Assembly (NCBI GenBank): GCA_035495615.1
Contig: DATJFP010000088.1
Span: forward strand, 1-41,762
DNA from: Verrucomicrobiia bacterium
GTDB lineage: Bacteria > Omnitrophota > Omnitrophia > Omnitrophales > Aquincolibacteriaceae
Direction: 5' to 3'
DNA: 41,762 nucleotides
The number at the start of each line of letters is the position of its first letter. Position 1 is the first letter of the stretch. Positions 7,901 to 16,900 of this stretch are shown here, in pieces. Position numbers and translations under genes: made by a program. The notes beneath the pieces were generated by a model that did no database searches, was not told the DNA's origin, and saw only the letters and a program-made list of their open reading frames with translations.

Positions 7901-10900
7901 TACATCGCCTGGATCTTGCGAAGCGTTTCCGCTTCCTTGTTTTTGGGATACTGGGTCAGAGGCACGCCTTCGATGACCAGACCTTTCTGGATCGCGAGCT
8001 CGAACACGGCGTCCTGCGAGAAGAGCTGCTGGCCCGTTCCGAAAATGTCGTACGTGCGATGCTTGTGCCCCGTGTCGCCGATGAACGCGACCAGGTAGCC
8101 GAGCTCATAAAGGCGCGTGGGGAAACTGCCGTTCGCGGCCACGTAACCGCCGCCGAGACTGGTGCCTCCCGCGATATTGAAGATGCTGCCCTGCTGCAAG
8201 AGCGCCGCGGCCCAGAGCGAACCGACGTTGCCGTCGTTGGTGATGCCCGTGGGCACGGGAGCTTTCAAGCCGAACGTGCTTTGCAGGCCTTCGCTCACGC
8301 GAGCCGCAAGCGGCTTGATGTAGGCGTTGAATTCCTGGCGGTAGCCCGCGGAATCCCGGCCTTGCGGATCGTATTTTTTCCGGAGCGCCGCGGTCTTGGA
8401 CGTCATGCCGCCGAGCACTTCATTGTTGGCGATCACGTCCGGAAAGCTGATGCCGACCGAGGCCGGGGCCTGGACCGTCACGGTTTTTTTCGCTTCCTCG
8501 ATGAACGCGTTCAACTCCGCGAGTTTCGCTTCCGGATTTTTGAGAAGCTGCTGCGCTTTCCCTTTCAAGCCGTCGTTGCCCGGGCTTTTCAGGACACTGG
8601 CGGCCGCGACCGCGAATTCGATGAGCTTCACAAACACTTGCGGGAATTCGCTCGCATCCGTCAGGTCCGCGGGCTTGGTTTCCCATTCGTAGACTTTCGT
8701 GAGGATCGGCTGCGTGCTGGTTTCATCCATGATCACGATCTTCGCGTCCGTTCCGCCGACGTCAAAACCCACGGCCAGTCCCTGAATGGACTGGATCGAC
8801 GCGAGCTTCGCGCGCAAGGCCTCTCCCGCGACGACAGGCTCCACGGGAGGAACCGCGGGCACGGGCTGGCCGATCAGCACTTCGATCGGATAAGTCTGCG
8901 CCGCGGGAATATTATGAAGGCTCTTCAGCACGTCCAGCACCACGGAATAACCCTTGGGCGTGTTGAGAAGCGCTTCGCGCACGGCGGTGATCGGCGCGGC
9001 AAGCTCCGCCGGGCCGTAAATCTGAATGGCCGCGGGGCCGGTCACCACGAACACGTTGAAAATACTGGCTTTGAGATATTCGAGGACAACGTCCGGGCTT
9101 TCGCCTTTGGCCACGGGGATATTGAGGATTCTCTTCTGCCCGTCGACTTCCGCGACGACCGTGACGGTATTCACGGATCCCGGAGCGCTGGCCGCAAGCT
9201 GGTGGTATTCGCGCGCGAGCGCGGTCACCGCGAGCGGGCCTTCCGATAGATTATGCGGGATGCCGGGACGGTCGCCCTGCACGCGCAATTCGGGCTTGGG
9301 CGCCGCGGGCACGACGGGCGCGGCCGGAATCGGGCGCGTCGCGGTCATGCGGAACTTGTCGTCCAAAAAGTCCGCCAGGGTCTTGTAGCGGTCACTCGGG
9401 CGGCCGTTGATGATGACGCGTTTTCCTTCGATCAAGGAGCGGATGATCTCCGCGAAATTGCTGAGGTCGCCCTGCGTCACAGGCTGCGCCGCTTCGATGT
9501 CTTTTCCCTTGGCATCGACCTTGAGATTGTTCGGTCCCAGCGCTTCGGCGTGTTCGCGCGCAAGCCACCGGACCATGCCCCAGAGAAAAACGTCGCGGCG
9601 GCGGGAGCCGAGCGCTTCGGCGATGCGTTCGAAATTCAGCGTGTCGTCAAAAGTCAGCGCAGGCGTGCGTCCGCGCGTGCCGGCCGGAAGCGGGCTTTCC
9701 TGCGTCAGGCGGAAAAAGTCGGCGACAGCCTTGATGAACCGGCGGTCGCGGGGATTCAGACGGCTTTCCTGCGGAAATTGCGCGCGGAACCTGCGCTCGA
9801 GAGTCTGGAGAAGAGTGTCCACGGCCTCGCGCGAAATGGGACCGCGTGGAGACAGGACCTTGTCGATCGTATAAGGATGATATTCTGCGGGAAGATTGAC
9901 CTTGAACACACCGATCCCGCCGGCAGGGGCCGGAACTCCGGCAACAGTCCCCGCGCCCTTGGGAACAAGCGCGATGCCTGCGAGGTTGAACTGCCCCTGG
10001 GCTACGGGCATGCCGGGCACGGTGGCAACTTCGATGGTGATTTCAGAGATGCCGCGGCGGGCCGGAATGACCGACGCGGGCGTCGTGAATTCCACGGTGC
10101 CTCCCGCCGTGATTGCGGGCGCGGCGGTCCGGAGAACGACGGCCTCTTCGCCCGGGGCCTTGATCTTGACGCGAACGTCTTCCGCGCTGGGAAAAACCTG
10201 TCCTTCTTCGCCGCCGAAAATCAGGCTGATGGATTTTGACTCCGGCAGATTAAAAGCACCGTCGAACTTCAGGACCACACCCGAAAAACTTTTGACGGGC
10301 GCGCCGGCGAGGTCGAATTTGAGCGTGACCACGCCGTCCTGACGCGTTACGGCATTCGCTCCGGCATTGGGAACGTCCACCGTGAAACCTTCCCCCTTGT
10401 TGACGGAACGTTCCACGAGATTGATCTGTCCCGGCGGAATCACGGCGGCCACCAGCTTTTTTTCCGCGGGCACCACGACTGCGGGCGTTACGGGTTTTTC
10501 TTCGCCTTTCGGCGCTTCCACCACCGGGGGCTTGTCAGCGATCCGGCTCAAGCGTCCCTGCGCGGCAAGCTTTGCGAGATTTTCATCGGAGAACTCGGTG
10601 GTCAGGTCCGTGAACGGACGCACGGGCGCGGCGAAATACCAGGGCACCATGCCGTTGAGCCAGCCTTCGTCCGCCACCGCGTAACCCTTGCGCTGCAGAA
10701 AACCGCGGAGGTAGTCGCGCACGGCGTCGGGACTCTTTGCCGCGGCTTCCTTATAAAGGGCCTCTTCCTTGTCCGCGGGCGCAGGCGCTTGCGGCTGGAC
10801 GAGCGGTTTTTCCGGCTGGACGATGCGGGGCCGGACCGTTTCACGATCGGCCTTCTTCGGAGCTTCGTTGACGCCGCGGGTCGCCACAAAGGCCGCAACG

Positions 10901-13900
10901 CCTCCCATGATCAGAACAGCGGCGATTCCAAGGCCGTAATAGAGAATGCGGGAACGGTCCTCGTCCACGCGCAGCTCGGACTTGGGCGTGAGATAAAGCC
11001 GGACGTCGAAAGCGCCTTCGGTTTTGGTTCCCGCGCCGGGCGCGGTAATGGAAACCGTGACTTCCGTGACGAGGTCATTTTTGGCGGCCGTGAACGTCGT
11101 ATCGAGCGGAAATTCGTAGACGCCGCCGGTTTTCACGGGCGTGGCGCCGTTGTCTTCGGTGTCCGTTCTTTTGAGAACGTAAGTCACACCTCCGGCTTTG
11201 ATGCGGACCGTGACTTTTTCGGGAACAATGCCTTCGGTGCCGAACGCCAGCGTCAGCGATTTGCTTCCGTTGATGTCCAATCCTTTATATGCGAGCACAA
11301 GGCCGCTGAAATCGTTCTTGGCGCCGACAGCGTACTGCACACGGACGCCGTTGGTTTCATTTTTTTCCGCTTTGTTGCCGGGAAAGCTGTCGGCCTGCGT
11401 GAAGATGCCGACGCGGCTCGCCTGCTTGACCAGGTTGTCCTGATCGCGGATAACGGGTTCTTTCACCTTCGGTTCGGGCGTCTTTTTTGAAGGGACCACC
11501 GGCGTCGGGGTTTCGGCCAGCTCCCCTTTCACCTGCGGCGACTGCGCGGGATTTTCGTCGATGCCCAACGAAGCCGGCGCAAAAAGCGTGTCGAGGGTCT
11601 TGATGGCATCCGGCATGCCCAGAGCGGGCAGCCGAAGCGCCGCGAGCGTATCGTTGGTCTTGTCGTCCGCCATGTCATAGCGGTTGCCGGCCGTGATCAC
11701 GCCCGGGGCGATGACGGGCATGGAATAAACGTCGACCACGCGGATTTCGTTCGTCGTCGTACCCAGGAGATAGGCTTCGTTGTACAAGCCGCCGCGCGAT
11801 TCGTTGCCGAGCTTCAGCGGGACGATGCGCGTCCCAAAATCTTCCACCACAAAACCGAAATTAAAGAAGCCGCCGGCATAGCCCGGCACGAGGTACCGGG
11901 GATTGATGCCTGTGGCTTCGGCAAGGTCGGGATGTCCGAGTTTGCCGCCATAGCGCCCGACTTCAATGTAAGCGGCGCCCGGGAAATAACTCTGGCGGGG
12001 ATTGCGGTTCGCCAAATCAATGAAAGCCGCGCCGGAATTGCCCATGAGGATCCGGTAAGGACGGTAGCGGTGCGACAAGCCGATCGTATTGTTGTAACCG
12101 ATCTGGAAAGCTCCCCCGTCATAAGGCTGCCACACGCGGTAGGTATTGCCGGCTTTGTCCGTGTAGTCGCGGTGCATGAGCTTGGCTCCCGTGAAAGCGG
12201 AAGGAGGCGCGTAACCGGCGGCTACGACCAATGCCATGTATTCGAAATCTTCGACCGCGCGGTCTTTCTGGCGGGTCTTGTCCTGCCTTTTCGTGCGCGG
12301 GTTGTAATCTCCGGCGAGACGGCCGGTGGCCGGCACGAGGAGTTCCTTATAAATAGGCTGGAATCCCTGGATCAGCTTGATGTTCATGGCGATGATGCGG
12401 TCAGCCTGAGCTTCGGTCCCCTTGTTTTTCGGATTGGCCTTGCCGCCGAGAAGCGCGCCGACGGTCGGGAATGTCATGCCGAAATCCGCGTTGATGTCTT
12501 CGATGCCCGTGACTTTGCGGTCCGGGTCGATCCGGGCGACCAGATGCCTGCGGTCGTTCTGGGTGATCTGGAACCAGGCCGAGCCGTGAAGCTTCTGCCA
12601 GGCCAGACGGAACTTCGTGACTTTTTCGAGCTCATCGAGCGGGTTCTCGACCGTGGACGGAATGTCGCCTTCGTACATGTCGGCGAGGATCTGCGCCCAC
12701 GCCGCGACGGCCAGAGGCTGCGAATGCATGCGCTGCGCGCCCCGTTCCACGAGGTCCACGGGAAGCAGCGCGTTTTCGAATTTGCTGTCAAGGGTAAGGA
12801 AATTCACGCGCACGAGTCCGGCGCCTTCTTTGAAGAACTGCGCCTGGGCGCGGGCAAATTCCGTCGAAATGGCCTTTCTCGCCTTTTCGTCGCCGGCTTT
12901 AACGGCGGGCTCAGCGGGCTTCACCGGCAATTCGATTCTCGGCTCGGGCGCTGGAATGACCGGGCGGCCAATGTCCTCGACGGGGATGGGATGCAATTTA
13001 CCTTCCCTCACCCATTGGGAGATATTAGCCCGGACTTCCCTCTCGAATTCCCAGAGAGGACGGTCCACGGGCGTGCGTGCATTCGCCGGAATCTCGGGCG
13101 CGGGTACGGACGGCGACAAGTAATAAGGCGCGAAGTCATCCAGCCACTTGCGCTGCACGATGGCATAACCCATTTGCGCAAGATAATCGCTGATGTAATT
13201 CTTCAAGGTCCCCAGGTTCTGCTTGGCCACGTCAAAAGCGCGGGCCCGGTCTTCCTGCGCCTTCTTCGGCGGCTGCACCGGGGCGGTCTCGACAATGCCT
13301 GTCTCCGGAGCCTTTTCGGGAGCGCGCGGGCTGCGGAAAGCGACATACCCCACGATGCCCGTCACCACGATGAGGAAGCCGGCGGCAAGCACGACCGCGA
13401 GGGTGCGGCTGCCCTTGGGCGTTGGCGTGAGCGCCGACGCATCCGCGGCGGCAGACGTTCTGCGCGTTGATTTCACGGCGGTGGAGGGAGACTTCAAGCG
13501 CGCGATCAGATTCGGAAGCGTGTCCCGGACCCTGACGGTATCAGTCCCGACCTGCAGGGGCACGGTGAAAATTTTCTCGGCAATCGCGGGCTTCCTGCGC
13601 AGAAACGCTTCGGGATTCTTCAAAAATTCCGGTTCTTCTTCCGGCGTGAGCAAGGGAGGCGTCGCGGATTTCAGCGCGGCGGCCACGGCCTTGACCAGTT
13701 CGTCGACCGTCTTGATGCCGGGCTTTTTCGCGGGCTCTTCCGCGCGCAGTTCCGGCCGTCCGAGGCGGCTGGCGATTTCGGTCCACAGCTTCTGGCGCGC
13801 GGCTTCGTTGATGGACTTGGAGGAATTCTCCGACATGCGGTTGATTTCTTCGTACGTGATCCCCGCCAGCTGCGTGTCCGAATAGCCGGGCGCGAAATTC

Positions 13901-16900
13901 GGGCCGTGCTTCGCGTCGTTGAAAGGCACGGCATGGAGGTCCTGGCCGTTGTAGGTGAACGGCATGTTCAGGACAATCTGATGCCCCTTGTCCGCGGGAA
14001 GCTGCGGACGCTGGATGCCCAGATACGAATAGCCGGCCGCGACCGTGACGTCCTGGTCGGTAAGCGCATTGTAAACGAGGCCGTTCTTGACCGTGTAGGT
14101 CTTGGCCAGAGACCCATGGACAAAGGAGTTTTCCGCCTGAAGTTCCGCGGAGCTGTTCTGCACGAGACTGCTGATGACGCGGGACGAACCAAACAGCCGG
14201 CTGTTGCGGATGATGGAGCCCTTGATGTAAACGCCGTCGATCGTGATGCCGTTCTGGACATCGTCGAACGTGATTTCAAAGGTACCGGCGATGCGGCCTT
14301 CGTTGTCGACGTAGACTTTGCCGATGTACGTGTTGGTGATCGGATGCACGATGTTGCGGAGCGTGGCGTAATGGATCGCCTGCTCGACCTGGCGGGTCGT
14401 GGCCGCGGGCGCCGCGGTGACGGCGGCGCCGTTGTCGTCGACAAGGCTGCCCTGGTCGTTCAGTTCGATCTTCGTGCCGTAGCGCGCGAGCAGGAGGAAA
14501 TTGGAATTCGCGTATTCGAGCGGACGGCGGTAGCGGTCCCAGTAGGAATCCGCGCCGAAATCATAAACGCCCAGCCAGTTGGGGCCGAGCTGCTTGTTGT
14601 AAGTGAGATAAAAACGGACTACTTCGCGATACTTGGCCGTTTCCGCCTCTTTCTTGTCCTGGATCTTGCCGGCGTCGCCGAGCTTCTCCGCTTCGCGCAG
14701 CGCCGCGTCCAAATCCGCCTGCAGTCCCGGCAGGAGCGAGAAAACGCGGCTGATGTTCTCTTCGGAAACCGCCGCGGGATTGATGGCCGCGATTTCCGAC
14801 GCTGCCGTCGTATCCGCTTCGATGCCGCGCAGAAGGAGCGCCATAGGCTTGATGAATTCCGGAGGTTCGCGGTTGATGTTCTTCGGACCGCTCAGCGTCG
14901 AGGCGTAAAATTCCGCGAGCGCATTCACGAGTTTTCCCGCCACGCGATGGGATCCGAGCGAATACAGGCCGCGATGGCTGCCGAGCCAGGTCTTGGCCGC
15001 GTCAACGGCCGTGGCTCCGCCCGCTGCCTTGAAAGTGCCTTTGGGCAGGCTGACCAGAATGCGGCCGGCCGCGTCGGCTTCATAGAGTCCGAGATCTTTG
15101 AGGTTGCGTTCGGTGACCGCGTTGTCGCCCTGGAGTTCCTGGGCGAACTTCACGAGCAGCGCGCCGTTGCCCTGCTGGTGGAGAACGTCGGCCGACGGGA
15201 CCATGACCTGGCCCGCGTAAACGTCGTCGATGTAGCTGCCGTCGTTGGAAATGCCGAGAGGGGCATGCGTGGCCAGAACGAGCGCGAAAAGCGTCAAAGG
15301 CCGCGCCGCGGGCGTGGCCGTATCCGTGCGAGTCAACAAGTCGCCGAAAACGCTGGAGGAACCGCGCGAGGAATGCTCGGTCTGGTTGAGGCCGTTCATG
15401 CGCTTGGCGCGTCCGCCGTTCAGCGTGTGGCGGATACGGACGACCGTGCCGGTATTGTCGGTGAATTTTCCGTCCGCGTTGATGCCGATGCCGATCGCGG
15501 CCTTGGCTTCATTATAAATGTTGATGGTGCCGAGCAGGTTGCCGGCGCCGCCCTTTCCGGGCTCCTTGACCTTGTTCCACTGTTCGATGATGGAAAGCAC
15601 CTGGACGGGCTTTCCGCTGGGGCCCACTTTGCCCCGCGTGAGCGCCTTCACTTCTTCTTCGCGCAGGGCGCGTTCGTCTTCGGAAGTATTGCTGATGATT
15701 TCGATGTCGTACGGCCAGAAATTCGAGGCCGGATTCAAAAGCTCGCGGATGTATTCGACGTTCTGCTCGAGCGTGCGCAATTCCGCGCGTCCGGAGACGG
15801 GCGCGGCCGCGACGGGTTCTTCCGGGTTGATCATGGTGGCCAGCTTGTCGCGCGCCCGGATGAGTTCGTCCAGTTCCGCCTGGAAAGCCTCGCGGTTCTT
15901 GCCGAGCGGACGGTCGGCGATCAGGGCCCGGGCCGACGGAATGAATCCCTCGGCTTCGTTCAGAAGGTTTTGCGCCGCCTGCGTCGGATTGCCGGTTTGG
16001 GAAATCAGCGCGGCTTCCTTATTAATCTGATCGCGCAGGTTGAAAAGCCGGTCCAGCGGAAAGGGAGTGGCCGCGGGGGTGCCGGTAACCAATTGAGTGC
16101 CCGCCGGGCGTACTTCGACGACGGCGGCGGTTTGCGCGCGCGCGGAAGCGGGACGGCGAGATGCCGCGACCGGGGCATAAAGCCGGTTGAAGTCCTGTGC
16201 CGTGCTCGTGACAGGCGCGATCATGACGCCCTGCTCGTCGAAAGCGGCCGGACCTTCTTTGGATTCCCCGCGGGAAGGATTCACTTTAAACTGGATGCGC
16301 GACGCATTCCCCGTCACTTCGGACTGCGCGGAAAGCACGCCGGAAAGAATGGGATGGCGGTTGGCGGCTTCGGCCACTTTTGCGCCGATCTCCGCGTGCG
16401 GGATCTGATATTTTTCCCAAAGATTGGGCGCTCCGGATTCCACGAGCGACTTGAAGAAAACCGCTTCCTGGCGGTTCAGCGTGGGCGTTTCGAAATAAGA
16501 CGACACGTCGGACGTTTCTTCGCGCAGGACTTTGTGGTAGAGCTCTCCCCCGTCGGTCTTCAGAATCTTGGGCTGGATCACGGCATAGCCGATGTTCTTT
16601 TCCTTCATGAGGCGCACCAGGCCTTCGGTGTGGAAACCGCCGGTGACGAGCACCGCGGCTCCGTTCGAGGCGTTCTTCAGCGTGTTCTGAAGGAGGATCT
16701 CGTCGCGCTTGCGGGCGCCTTCATAGAAAGACAGGGCCTGGTCGATGCGTTTCTGCAGGGCTTTGCGGTCGGTTTCCGTTTCGCTTTTGCCCGCGAGTTC
16801 CGGCAGGCGCTTTCCGAAAACGGAATCCAGGATTTCTTTCTGGCGCTCCTGATACTTCGCCTGGTCGTCCGCCGTCCATTTGAGGCTGAGCAGTTTTTCC

